From Artemisia argyi (taxonomy: Eukaryota; Streptophyta; Magnoliopsida; Asterales; Asteraceae): a DNA stretch of 64,000 nucleotides. The stretch is taken from assembly GCA_030686995.1 (NCBI GenBank), contig CM060691.1, positions 61,536,338 to 61,600,337 on the forward strand. Reading direction: 5' to 3'. Under the pieces are notes generated by a model. That model was not told where the DNA came from. It saw nothing but the letters and a program-made list of their open reading frames with translations, and did not search any database. Position 1 is the first letter of the stretch, and every line of letters starts with the position of its first letter. Both the position numbers and the translations under genes were made by a program. Shown here piece by piece: positions 36,516 to 48,804 of the stretch.

Positions 36516-39016
36516 TAACCCACGACTTTGAGTCTAGCTACAAGACTCGTAAATAAAGAAAAGCGCTTCTTGGGAGGCAACCCATGTTTTGTGTGATTTT
36601 TAATTGTTTGATTGTTATTTGCTTCCGTATGCATGCTTTATTTTTATTGTTGGTTGATCATGTTTCTCAATTAAAATGTGAAATACTTTATTATGTTGTT
36701 TAGCCTAGTCTTAACTTCAACCTAAAGGTATTTTTGCAAAAGATAAGTGTAAGGGGAAACCCCAAATATGTTTTTTAAGAAACAAACCGATCATGATTCT
36801 CCACAATATTTAATGAACATGTGTATTCGTATTGTTAGAGTCAAATGCTTGTATTGAGTCATAATGAAGTTTTGCAGGATTTTCCAGGAAGTAGGACAAA
36901 GTTTTTCCAGAAATTTTCCGGAAACTTAACATAAAGATTTCTGCAGGTTCATTCTGACGGCGTCAGGCAATTGCTCTTGACGGCGTCAGGAGTCAAAAAT
37001 CTGGAAATTTTACCGATTTTGTTTTTCTAACGGAGTCTTATAAGTTTTTGTGAATTATTAAGTTTTATAATCTCCAGGAAATCTGCAAACTTCATTCCAC
37101 AAGCATTATATCTTACTTTGTTTTCTAGGATTTAGTAACTTATATAGGATGCCGCCGATTTTACGCGAGGTTGCCTTGTCTACTTTTGTCAGGATTTACA
37201 GGTTATTTGAGACAAGAAGATGATTTATATTCTGGAAGGGAAGCTTTGATTGTTCGTTTTCTTGGAGGAAGATTTAACCTGGCCAACCTAAAATCCATAC
37301 CGAGCGAATCAGGGGAGTATTTGAATTCATTCTCTTTACTTTTAACTTTTACATTCTTTACTTGAACATTGGGGACAATGTTCATCTTAAGTGTAAGGGG
37401 AGGGTAAAAAGATGATACCTTACATATGCACTTTCGCTTGAGTTTGTTTTGTATGATAGTAGATGAGTAATAAAACTATGAGAAATACTTGTTAGTGTAA
37501 TTTTAGCGCCAAATTTAAAATTTTTTACAACATTTAGGAGTGAAACTTTAGCCATAGCAAGCGTCTCATGGATAGGAGGTTGTATGACTAGCACATAACC
37601 GTATATTCAGAAAAATTTTCCACCCAAAAATGTGAGGTTCGCCTTTAGTTTTGATAGGAAAAGCATTTATTATTGGTGCTTATGAGTGTACCGGTAGCAT
37701 TTAGATTCTAGAACTTGCGTTAGTGATGCATCCCGAGACCGCTAGTGAGACTACATTCGTGTAGTAGGATTTACTACATGATAAGAGGCATTAGGATCAC
37801 CCTTGTGTTAAACCCGTATTACGATTACTTGACCATTTAAGTCATATTACTTGGCTAGTTAAGTCAACTAATTTTTCCCACACCCTTAGCGTTGTACTCA
37901 TTTTTAGTACACGAAACCCCTAGTACACCCCTCCGAGCCTATCTTTTCGTTTCTAACTTTAAGCATTTTACTTAAAGGAAGAATTTGTTACACCCCACTT
38001 AAATGTACACCCAAATCGCCTTAGCCTTCCGTGTATGCGCTCATTTTTAGTGCATTATTGTTATTTGTTAAACCCTAAGTTAACTTTCTAATTGATTACA
38101 TGGTTGCTAAGTCGAGTCATATCCTTGTACATATTGTTTTGGGACGATTGGGACTCATGGGTAAGTACTTATTTTATGGAGTAATGGGGAAGAACAACAC
38201 TTATTACCCCCATATGTACGTTAATCTTAAAAGTGCTCCAAGTGTTTTGATTTTCTTAATTCGAGTCATTAGAATAGTTTAATGTAAAGTATGTAAAGAT
38301 TCAAGTGTAAGGGGAATGCTCAAACCCCTATGATGTATTATTTTGGATGGTAGGGTAAGAGTGTATGAAAAAAAAAAAAAAAAAAAATCGAAAAAAAAAA
38401 GAAAAAGAAAAAAAAAATAATAGAAAAAGAAAAAAAAAAAAATAGAAAAGAAAGAGAGAAAAAACATACGGACTACCATCCCGTTTTCATTCTATGTTCA
38501 TTTTATGTTTTTAGTTATTTTTCATTTATTAGCTTAAGTCGAGTCTAGTCTTGGCTTAGCAACGCCATCTTGTACATGTAATTAACTAAGATTGTTAACT
38601 CGCCACCAGTAAAATCCCCTTTATCCAACAAAACCGTGTAATTCATATCCCTACACCTAACGTTATAACCCTTTAAAAGACCTCTTTGATAGTTTATCCT
38701 AGGTGCTTACGCCATGTGGTGGAGGTTTGATCCTTTCCCAAGCCTATGGTAATCTATTTTGCTATGACAGGTAGTGAGAGATATCTTCCATTTCCATAAT
38801 GTTATATTACTTTATTACACCCGAGAGATGTGAGTATCTAAACACTATTTGTGAGGTGCTTGTGTATGACCTCCGTGCTTGTCTATTGGTCTTTAGTGGA
38901 ACGATTATTTGTTGTAATTACTTTTATATTAGTGTTAAATGACCTCTAACTTGTCTTTTGAGTAGAATAAAAGCTCATTTGCTTGAGGACAAGCAAATCT
39001 CAAGTGTAAGGGTATA
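36516..39016 (+). other. Element C internal 3' non-coding region with polypurine tract
   Basis: About 2.5 kb without a family reading frame, colinear with 17059-19487 of element B. It begins after the stop with AAGCGCTTCTTGGGAGGCAA, a motif I recall downstream of the coding region in related elements. It has a TGACGGCGTCA pair (36957-36991), an A-rich tract (38368-38462), the paired GCTTGAGGACAAGC stem near 38980, and AAGTGTAAGGGTATA immediately before the 3' LTR as polypurine tract. Confidence 0.75.
38368..38462. repeat. A-rich tract
   Basis: About 95 bp of A runs broken by single G or T bases, at the place where element B has a pure T-run (opposite strand, 17610-17633). Confidence 0.9.
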
Positions 39017-40421
39017 TGATGAGGCGAAAAATGATCCGTTTTTAGGGGGTCATTTAAGCCCGAATCCGAATTTATTTGATCAAATATTGCCCTAAATCGT
39101 TCCTTTTGTGATTTTAGGTGTTTGGAGAGTGAATTCTGGAAAAGAGGCTATTTTGGACGTTTTTGGAGCATAAAGTGAAGAAAACAACAAAGTACCAAAT
39201 CCAAGCTGGAATTACAAGGTGACGGCGTCAAGGATTTACTCTTGACGGCGTCAGAAAGGATGAATATTTTACCGAAGGTTGTGAAGGCGTCAGATGAAGA
39301 AATGACGGCGTCAAAGTGACCAAGATTAATTTATCGAGGGTGGTGACGGCGTCACATAGGCCGTCACGATTGGATCTAGGGCGTCCGAGGAAGTATATGG
39401 CGGCGAGTTGACGGCGTCAAATTTTACTCTTGACGCCGTCAGGACGATTTTCCTATATATAGTTTTCTAGTTTTTTCATTAAAGAGAGAGAAGTTTTGGT
39501 GAAACCCTAAAGACGATTTTGGTGCCTCTTTTACAGGTTTTTCAAGGGTTCCAAACCCTTGAGACCTTGCATTGTAATTGAGATAAGTATACTCTTAATT
39601 CAATCAATATGTCTATGTGTTGGTTGTCTATCTTTTGTTCTTATCTTAATTCTACTATGCTAGGCTAAATTTCCTTTGTGTTTGCTTAGATCTAATGAAA
39701 CCTAGATGTTGATTATGTGTTGATTACTTGTCTATTCTTGTTTTGAATGAATGATATTATATGTTAGGCTTAAGAAAACTGGCAGATCTCCAAATGGTAA
39801 CATGCTTGAACGTCTTAAGAAACATGAACCGAGGCGTACTAGGTCTTTATTGGTTGTATTTAATGCATGAGCCACTGTTTACAATCCCTATAGTTGTGCT
39901 GGGTCATGGTGTAGGAGGAGATAAGAGCTCATAGAGTTGGGGAGTTATGTATGCCACTCCACGAATGGTATTAAGGAATACAACCCGTCATTCATACAAG
40001 TGTAACAAGTAATTAACATGTAAAAGATATCTAGGGAGTAATGAAGTCTAAGTAAACACAATTTCTCCAACCACTGCTCACAACCTTAGTTTAATATTAG
40101 TTTAATTTCATTTTCATTAGTTAATTAGTTATAAAGTAGTTTTTGGGTTAGTTGATTAGCAACTAATTCCGCCCACTCCTTCAAAACCCGAGATTTTACT
40201 TGCTTTCATAAAATATAAAAACACAAAAATAATCATCTTCCATCTCTAGAACTATTAATTAGGCTTTCTAATCCTAGCGACACTATTCCTAAGCTGAACG
40301 ATCAATCCCCCGGTACTTGTCACTATACTATACTACAACGATCAGGTACACTGCCTGGTGGGGGTTGTAAGCTTCTCGAGATCCCTTGAGAGGTAAAGCA
40401 AGGTGCGATTCCCACGCATCA
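39017..40421 (+). repeat. Element C 3' LTR
   Basis: 1405 bp, same length as the 5' LTR and nearly identical; it ends CACGCATCA before the TTTGT duplication. Confidence 0.96.
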
Positions 40422-40426
40422 TTTGT

Positions 40427-40761
40427 CACGCACTTCATTAAATGTTTTTTGACCTAATGAGCCTTTGTCAAGTGTAACTCGTCGATTCGTTTTCTCTACC
40501 TATAAATAGGGCTAAAAAAGTGGGGAGGTTACAACTTGGAGCGATAAAGTTTCTTTTCCTCTCCCATTTTCCACATATCTTCCCAAACCCTAAGAACTTC
40601 CTTCAAATAAATTTTTTTTCATAGGTTTTGCTTCCGTTTAAGAAGAAACGGTCATTCGGTTTTTGTGGTGAAAGATCAAAGTTAGTCGTGTTGACGGTGA
40701 AGACATTACTGGTTGTCTCGCATCCTTTACCTATATATGAGGGTTGGATATGGAGACGTTA
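40427..40761 (+). promoter_or_regulatory. Promoter- and leader-like segment of an older element
   Basis: CCTATAAATAGGG (about 40499-40511) is a good TATA box, followed by a CT-rich leader and AAACCCTAAGAAC, a pattern common in plant LTR R/U5 regions. The stretch continues the segment left of element C (33443-33845) and is cut at 40761 by the solo LTR. Confidence 0.5.
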
Positions 40762-43758
40762 TGTCACAACTCGTAATTTCCGGTCACTTTTCTAAACCTC
40801 GACAATTTACTATTCACAAGTTACTATTCATCATTTACTATTCATCATTTTACTATTCATCATTTTCGAGGTCAATTTGATATTCTGAGAAGCGTTCAGA
40901 AATTTTACTATTCACTAGACACTATTCATTTCCGGAAGAAATACCACTATTCACGTGCATTATTCATGTCATCGTAAATTTAGTTTACGAGTGTTCAAAT
41001 TCGCGTAACCGTATTGGTTCAGGAGCGAATTCATGCATTATTATCAGGGACGTTTCATACGGACTAGAAATAGTCAGCATATCATTATTAGGGCACTTGC
41101 ATACTATTCCACTCGTAGGATAATTAAATTTATACTTTTGGTACAATTAACGATTTACGTACGTTTATTTTAAATAAACACTAATACGCGAACTATAAAT
41201 GTGTCTAACATGTACGACACACCCGACTATTATCCCGATATATTTTTATATTCATTTTTATAATATAAAAATTATAATATTAATTTACCCGGTATTTTGG
41301 ATATTTATTTTAATTATTAACTTAAGTTTACTAAAACTTCGACGGTTTTCATGGAAATTAAACTATAATTATCTAAACACCCAATAATTTTATCCAACCT
41401 ATTTTTATAATTTTTATAACTTTATTATGACCCGGTTAACTCCGTTAAAATTTATTTTTAGTTAACCCGGTACCCGGTACATTTTAAAACTACACAAAAC
41501 ACTTAATAATGCATTTTTACCAACAAAACTCTTACACCAAATCCTTCCCCCTTGACTTTGCCCCCCCCCCCCCCCCCATGCTATTTCTTACAAAGATTAC
41601 TTACATACTCCATGTTTCATTAAATTTTCATACTAACTAAATATAATAATTATAATAACCAATAATACATAACAACTTTACAAAAATCTTTCTATCTCAT
41701 TTTCACTTTACAAGAAAACATATTCTCTCTTTTGCTCTCTCTAACCCACGGCCAAAAAGGAGAAAGGAAGCAAGACCAAAATTTTTTCAAAGATCTAAGT
41801 GTTAATCTTGTGTATATAGTATCCTTGTTAGAGTTTTGAGATATAAACTCAAGGATTGTTAGGTTTTATCATCTAATCACACCACATCTCAAAGTAAGTT
41901 TACAAAACTCATTTCATAAATTTTTACAAGTTATTACTATGTTTATATAGTTTTCTTGCAAGATCTCATACATGCATTAACTTATACCACTTTATTTTTG
42001 TAAACTTTTGATCATACAAACCCTAGAAGTGATTTGTGGTTAGATCCTTGTTAGATCTACTTGGTTTTGATGTTTAGGAACCCATGACACCCTAAGAAGG
42101 TGTATGGTAGGATTAGATTAGTTTTGTGGTGTTTGAAAGTGGTTTGATGGAGGATGGAACTAGTTTGGAGACTTGAAAATGGTTTTTGAAACTTTTGATA
42201 TACCTACTGTCCCTATTTTAATTTCGTGGGAAAATCAGTGGTTGATGGCTAATTTTTGACCAAAGATTTAGAAAATACTTTCAAAAACGAAACTTTAGGC
42301 GAAAGAACGGATTAAAACGAGTTTATAACGAAGGAGATATGATTTTTGCAAAATTAACGACGAAAACTATTTCTTATAAAACTGCTTGCTGTTTGGCAGA
42401 TTTCAATGGGTAAAAAGAGGTATTAAACGTAACCTAGAGGAGCCGAGTTATCAAAAATATACTAGTATACACAAAAACGAATCCGTGGACATAAAGAACA
42501 AGGAAAACGAGCCTAAAACGACCGAGTTATACCCGTTTTAATATCGTCAAAACTATATATATATATATATATAGTCGCAAATAAAAATAATAACGTACGT
42601 ACTAAATGGTATATTTTCTAGAAATGTTACTAAGGACTATATTCTTAACAAATGAATACGTACGACCCGAGAGAATATTTATACGACTTAACGACGTTAT
42701 TTTAAGGTTTCCGATATGAGGATTACAACGCTAACATTTTCGTACGAGTTAATATGACAAGTTATATACTTCTCTAAATGGACTTATTTTTCCTAAGTAT
42801 GGAAACTATTTTACTATGACGATAACTAGTATTTCCAAATTACGAGTGGTATAGGTATCATGTGCAGGTGCATTCATTACATTACGGCATGATCTAAATT
42901 AGATCACGATTATTCATTTAGGTTGCGGCTAGTGTTCGCGCCTCGTTGTCCCGATTACTTTACCATCGTTGTACCATCTTTGTACTATCACTCCAGGTGA
43001 GTTCTCATAGCCCCGTTTTAATTACTTATTTGATTTTAAATCCCACGGGGGAGATTACATTGCACAACTATTTTTGTACATGCCCAAGTATATCAAATTC
43101 CATACATTGCTTAAGTTGCCTACTACCAAGTTAAGTCCCCTTATATATATCATGGACCGTTAATTTTAGATAAGCGAGAGTGAGTGGATAGATCTATCGA
43201 GGGTGACGCCTCCATTCGTGTTTGGGTTGCTCCAAATGGGACGAATGCATTTCATGTCTTAACGAATTGAGTGTCTGGTAAACACTCTGGTGGGGCATTA
43301 CAAAGTCTAGCTTCGGGGTCATGAGCTTAAGAGCCAATGTAGCATTTTTGACATTCGTGTCGGTTTACTTATTACTTGTGGCTTATGTACTTACGATTTA
43401 CTTATCAACCTATGATTATTCACCAACATTCGTGTTGACCATTTTTCGCAATGTATTTCTCAGGTTATTAAGGTAGCTCATGTTGCATACATTTGGACCT
43501 TCATGGAGTCGCGGAGTCGACGCGTCTCACCATATTTTCTGCACTTATGAAACGTTTGATCTTGTTGAACTTATTTTAACAATTTTGGCAAACTCTTTTG
43601 GGACCTAAGCTTTGTAAACTCTGAATGTTTTAATGATCAAACGCTGTATTTTCTAAACGACACTTTAGGTCGTTCAATATAACTGTAACTATGGTGCCAT
43701 GACAGTCACCCCCAGGTATTCCATTCCGCTGCCATTCAGGTATTTTGGGGGTGTGACA
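40762..43758 (+). mobile_element. Solo LTR, 2997 bp
   Basis: Starts TGTCACAACTCG and ends GGGGGTGTGACA, giving inverted TGTCACA/TGTGACA termini. It is flanked by CGTTA at 40757-40761 and 43759-43763, a 5-bp target duplication. No internal coding region, primer site or second LTR is present, so recombination between LTRs has removed the body. The 3-kb length fits Ty3 chromovirus LTRs of the Tekay type, but the lineage is a guess. Inside are tandem ACTATTCATCATTTT units (40805-40866), a C-run (41561-41577), a plant-like AAACCCTAGAAG (42019), and a short TA tract (42549-42571). Confidence 0.9.
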
Positions 43759-43763
43759 CGTTA

Positions 43764-45770
43764 GCTCCTCTTCCATCCTTGTCTAACATTGTTAACCTTT
43801 GGGTGTATGTTTATCTTGGTGGAGTGTCGCAAGCGCTTGTTAGGTTGGAAGTTGTGGAGGGTTTGCATCCGATTGCTTAATTACTGTCAGGGTGAATTGG
43901 TCATCCTGACAAGAAACTTAAATATTTCACCGCAAGTCATTTTGGTTGAAGGGTGGGTTGTAAGGTTTGTAAATTCCTTTGTAACCCATAATTTTCCAAT
44001 TATCAAGGTGTATTTGGTCACCCAGATACTCGACCCAAATTCCTAACTTATACCCAGGTCAATTTATATGATTGTCCTAGGTTAAGCTGTCAATGGTGGG
44101 TGCATGGTGGCCTTGCGTATCCATGAGATATTAGTTTGACGTACATGCATCGCTCATGGTTAGGGTATACCGTGTTACTTGCTGAGTTGTTTCTGGCTCA
44201 GAGGTCAGCGTTCTTGTGGTGACTACATTCCTAGAGATGCTTGAGGAGCTCATTCCTTTTGTTGCACCTAGTTGAGCTCAAGTTTCGTTGGTCACGAGGA
44301 ATTGCTTCCTGGTGCTTGGAAACTGATCGAGCTTTTGGGCGACAAAAGGTGTGACTTCTCTAGAGGGGAAAGGAATCCGCGCGCTTCAGGTATTGGTTTT
44401 GCTCCGTTGGCCGCCTATTTTACTAGGTTCGTGTCGGACGTTTCCAGACCGTATTAGCTACTATAAATTTTTTAGGTGCACGTGATCCATTATGTATCAG
44501 GATCATTTTGTTAGAGTGTACTAGGCATGTATTGTCATGGGTTTTGTAATAGGGTAGTTTACTCTGATTTTATATTGTAATTAACTATTCGTCAATTTTT
44601 TATTAGTGTTTACCAGGTTTGTTTAGGCATGGGTTTTTAGTTAGGATGTTGTAACCCAGAACTTGTAATGAAATTAGCCATTCAGCCAATTTAAAGTATG
44701 TGTTCTTCATGACCTCATTGCCTCTTTGTGTACCTGAGTGCAATAACTGGATCATGTTGACACTCCCTGTCTGTCCCCTGAGGAATTCTTGTTCCATTTT
44801 GGTTGTTGTTATCTACCCTGGATTATGTATTAGGGCGGGCAAGTCTGTTTGACCGAACAGTGGGGTTTTCCCTGGGAGTTTTTGTTTTAGGATGTCCAGG
44901 CTTGGGTAGACTAGGTAAATGCTTTATCTTACACTCTGTGAGTGCCCTAGCGTAAGATTTTACTAGGTACGTAGTTGAGATTTTTTTCTAAGTATAGGGT
45001 AGGGTGTATGTCATTTCCATGGGAGGGGCTACTAGGAAATGTAAGGGTGTCATTCTGAATGCTATACCTAGGGTGGTTCCTAGGTAATGCCTTGGCCTGA
45101 TTGCTATATGTAAAGTAGTGCGGAAAAGGGATAAGTAGGTTGGTGTACGTTTACCTAAGTATCTCCCGATAATTGAGCATAGTGTGGCCTAATTAGATTA
45201 TTTGACAGTCCCTTTCCCTGACACCATCTAGCCCCCACTGCTACTCCCTGAATTTTGAATGGTTGTTACGCTCGTGGTTGTATGAATGGTCTGAGAGTAT
45301 GATGTTTCTCACAGGGCCATGTGGATTTCATTAGGGGAAATGACGCGTATAGGTTGGTAAGGTTAATTGTTGCATGCGTCTCGATCAAACATTTCTTTAT
45401 GTGGTTTATAGATGACTGTGAATCTCTTTTTCGGGTATTTGTTGATTCTTCTCTGTGTGAGGAGAGTTATCCACTCGGATAGGTCTGAGGTGGTGGTTAG
45501 TTATGTCCAAAATTGAAGGGCTGGTTCGCTAGACATGTTTGGGTAAGAAACTTATGCACAAAAGAAAAAAATTATGGACTTTGGAGTGAGAAATGAGGAA
45601 AATTAGGTGAAAAGTTTTGAGAGATTTTCGGTTAATTCGTATCACGTCCCCACGGATGGCGCCATGTTTACGTATGATAAGTAAATTAGTTTTAAGATGG
45701 GATGCGAATGGTTTTGTTGTTTGGTTTCTCGTGTGGAACGGTGATGACGTCAAATAATCCTGATATTTAT
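43764..45770. other. Unassigned internal sequence of older element, with minus-strand primer-site-like motif
   Basis: About 2 kb without a recognised gene. Near 45648-45665 the minus strand reads ATGGCGCCATCCGTGGGG, a Tat-type primer-site-like sequence, suggesting a minus-strand Ty3-like element whose LTR would lie to the right. The frames present show no family motif. Confidence 0.4.
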
Positions 45771-47060
45771 GTGTCAATTTCCCCCTATTATGCTCATTTA
45801 TTCTACTCATATTATGGATATATACTTTGATTTCTTTACATTTTGTATCCAGGTTACTAATGAGCATATGTGCTAAAGAGATGAGGAATTTGGAAAGAAT
45901 GTGCAAAGATAGACAAATTGTAGTATGCTAGAAGAAGCTACGGCGTAACATCAACTCTCAACTACGCCATAGCTAGATAGTTTATTAAGAAGACAAAAGT
46001 CAACTCGGATAAAGAGTTACGGCGTAACCAAACCTCTGGTCTACGCCTTAACATATTCAAGTCTTCAACTAAACCTTCGGATGGAAGGCTACGCCGTAAC
46101 ATAGCTAGGGACTACGGTGTAACAACAACTAGGAAAGTAATCCAAGATCCAAGAAATCAGCTACGGCGTAACACATTTCATAACTACGATGTAAAAGAAA
46201 CCCTAATATTGGAGTTACGGCGTAATGCTCCTTAAACTACGTCGTAACCTCCAGATCTGGATAAGATTACACTAGCTATGGCGTAACACATTTCTCAGTT
46301 ACGCCGTAGCAATGATCGTGCCTATAAATACAACCCTAATTTCTGCATTTGATATACAACTTTCTCACATACAAAGTCAGAGATCGTTGGAGCATTCAAA
46401 AGGCCCTTCTACAGCAGCATACGGAGCCTTTCTAAGGGAGAAATCATACCTCAATCACCATAAGTTTTAGCATTTTATATTTAATTTCACATTTCGAATT
46501 AATGGCTTGTATAAACATTGTTTCGAGTGTTCTATTGAATATGATTGGCTAAGCACCTCTGGTGCTAGCCTAATTATGAATCCTTTATTGCTTTAATTAT
46601 GTTTTCATACTTTTCTTAAATGCTTTTACGTATGTGCATGCTTAGTTTATCTTGTGACCCTATTATTACGGTAGTTTAGAACACCCGGTTATACCTGGTA
46701 TGCTGGAGGAATTGACCATAGGATCTCGACGTAGTTGGGTTGCAAGGATGTGGTTGGGATGAGAACTAACCATGGACCTTGTGTGCAAATTGACCATAGG
46801 ACCACTTTCTGGGGTGGAGGAACTTAAGTACTTAACGTATGGCCTGTGATCATGACAGTATTTGCAGTATTCACCTTCGTTGTAAAGCTCTGTGTGTTGC
46901 TCTTCTTTTATTGAGAGGCTTGTAGGGTTTAGAGATAAACGCTTTGGAGATGATCTACGGCTGCTAGGGAGCCAGGTGTTAATCATCCGAGAGGAGACAA
47001 GGAGGACATGTGTTGTGCTATCCTTGGCTAGTACAAAATGGTGCTTGTCATGCGTCCCCA
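45771..47060 (+). repeat. LTR-like sequence with TTACGGCGTAA arrays and TATA box
   Basis: About ten copies of a (C/T)TACGGCGTAAC-type motif lie between 45950 and 46312, followed by TATAAATAC (46321-46330), an AACCCTAATTTCTG leader, and a long sequence without genes. This is the layout of the LTRs of elements A, B and C with a different half-site. The left edge near 45771 (TGTCAATTTCCCCC) and the right edge are not proven and no target duplication was found. Confidence 0.45.
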
Positions 47061-47061
47061 C

Positions 47062-47274
47062 TGTATAGTGTCAAATGGTAAATCATAACCGCTAGTGACA
47101 GTTGGGGGCAGTAGTACTTGCGTGCTCAGTCTAGCCTGATAGCTTTTACCAGGCCCTGCATGGCCTGGGATTTAAGTCGGACTTGCATCAAGTGTTTGTT
47201 AATAGGCCTTGGTAATGGGCTTGATTCGACCGTTTAATTAGTAGACTTGAGCAGCTAATATTAATACGCTATCA
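47062..47274 (-). repeat. 213-bp direct repeat, right copy (LTR-like)
   Basis: Starts TGTATAGTGTC and ends ACGCTATCA, giving inverted LTR-like termini, and is homologous throughout to 33230-33442. No 5-bp target duplication matches (CCTAC to the left of the left copy, GGTAT after this one). The two copies differ at many positions, so the parent insertion is older than everything nested in it. Confidence 0.6.
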
Positions 47275-48804
47275 GGTATTTATTAAAATTTTAAAGTTAT
47301 TAAATAACATGAAAACTATAAGTTTACTAAAGTTCTTATAATTTATTTAAACTTTGACAATTAAATTTTTATTTATTACCCAATTCTTTTTGTTTTCTTT
47401 TATAAAATCGACACATGAATTTTTATATATATTCTTTTGTTAGATGAAGTTTAGATAAGTTTGACCAAGTTGAAGACAATTTTGACTTTCAAAATTGTCT
47501 AGAAGACTCAATTTTAACCTCTCTCATCGATAAGAAAAATCTATTTGTCCAATTTGTATATTCTCTTATTATATAAGAGATAAAACCAACAAGGTGTTAT
47601 AACGACACCCAATGGCCCTAAATCTATGATGAACTCTAGCAATTATTGTGATAATTTAGAGAGTACACCGTCTTCATCCAAAACCCATGTATTGCATGAT
47701 TACATAAAGATCGCTCGATAGAAATTTTGGAAACAGAAGAAACGACCATGACCCACTGAACTTGTTGATACGACACCCAACCAAACAGAAGAAACGCTTA
47801 CCACGGTTATGGTTTTTACGTATAGTTGTACTTGGTAAGCTTGCTCGCTTACGTTCTTGCACTTTGGTTTGCATAGTGGTGGCATTCTTCCAGTTTTTAC
47901 GACAAGAAACGAGTCACGGCAGTGGTGATACAGAGTCTCTACAATTCATTCGCGTAGTTTATTGCTTTAATTTTAATTAATTAGTTTATGTGTATATTTT
48001 TGTGATCGATCCACTTCTGTTGCTTCGTATGTAAGGTCATAACATGTTTCAGTCGGTACATAAAAGTAAATTATTCTTTCGATTTTATATATTTGTAATC
48101 ATTGATAGCATAAATCTGTTGATCAAATAATTTCAAATGCACTACTTTTCATTTAATAATGTGTTTCGCTGAAAACATAGCCACTCACAACTTTATTCCA
48201 GGATACCCGCTAACATAAGCCGTATGCGCTCATCGTACTGTCCAAGTACCACCCTCGTACGCCACCATCTTTATTTCCTTTTTAATTATTTTAATTATTT
48301 TCTTTTTATCTTTTCCGATTATTGGCGAAAGAAAAAAAAAAGTTGTCTAACCTCCACTCACATGCTTGATCAGTCTATCGCTTTGGAATACTTCGGCTCC
48401 AGGAAACCGTTTATGTTTAGCATCATGCTGCACCCTGTATCTAAGTCAAAAAAGCAGCTTGGAAAAGGCAAGTTCTATTTTGCAAGTTGTATTTTACTAT
48501 GTTATATGTTAAAAAAGTTGGGTTATTAAATTTGTGTATGTGCGTTTCTTTAAATTTTTTATATAGGAAAATGTTTCATTGTTGGATAATGAATAAATTG
48601 TATGTTTGGCTAGGACTTTTTAAGATCATTTAACATTTAACAGAATTAAAAGGTTGTATAGGAAGAAGCGTTTAGATTATTTTTTTCTTCAAACGTTACT
48701 TAAAAAACTGTTTAACGTTGACGTTCAACATTTTTGTGATTTTATAATTGATAATTCCCAACACAATTACGTTTTAGAATGCTTTTATAAAACGAAATAT
48801 ACTA
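47275..48804. other. AT-rich sequence without recognised gene
   Basis: Short overlapping frames at 47674-47980 on both strands and at 48224-48529 do not resemble known families and lack a clear coding signal. I see no repeat or element boundary. Confidence 0.5.

Larger units (their letters stand above)
33851..40421 (+). mobile_element. Ty3-like non-autonomous LTR element C, very recent, 6571 bp
   Basis: Flanked by TTTGT at 33846-33850 and 40422-40426. LTRs at 33851-35255 and 39017-40421 are both exactly 1405 bp and differ, by my reading, only at two transitions (TACCG/TATCG near 34170 and CAGAT/CAAAT near 34254). It has a primer site, a polypurine tract, and one 272-residue reading frame related to the second protease-like domain of element B. 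Gag and polymerase are missing. Near-identical LTRs mean very recent insertion by borrowed enzymes. Confidence 0.96.

Noticed and set aside
45648..45665. Second complete Tat-type element starting from the primer-site-like motif
   Set aside because: The neighbouring TATA box and palindrome array point the opposite way, and no LTR border could be fixed.
46666..47061. 131-codon minus frame with many His and Arg residues
   Set aside because: It overlaps an LTR-like region, has no family motif, and lies opposite the apparent promoter direction.
47674..48529. Possible host gene exons
   Set aside because: Several short overlapping frames on both strands, no motif, no convincing splice structure.
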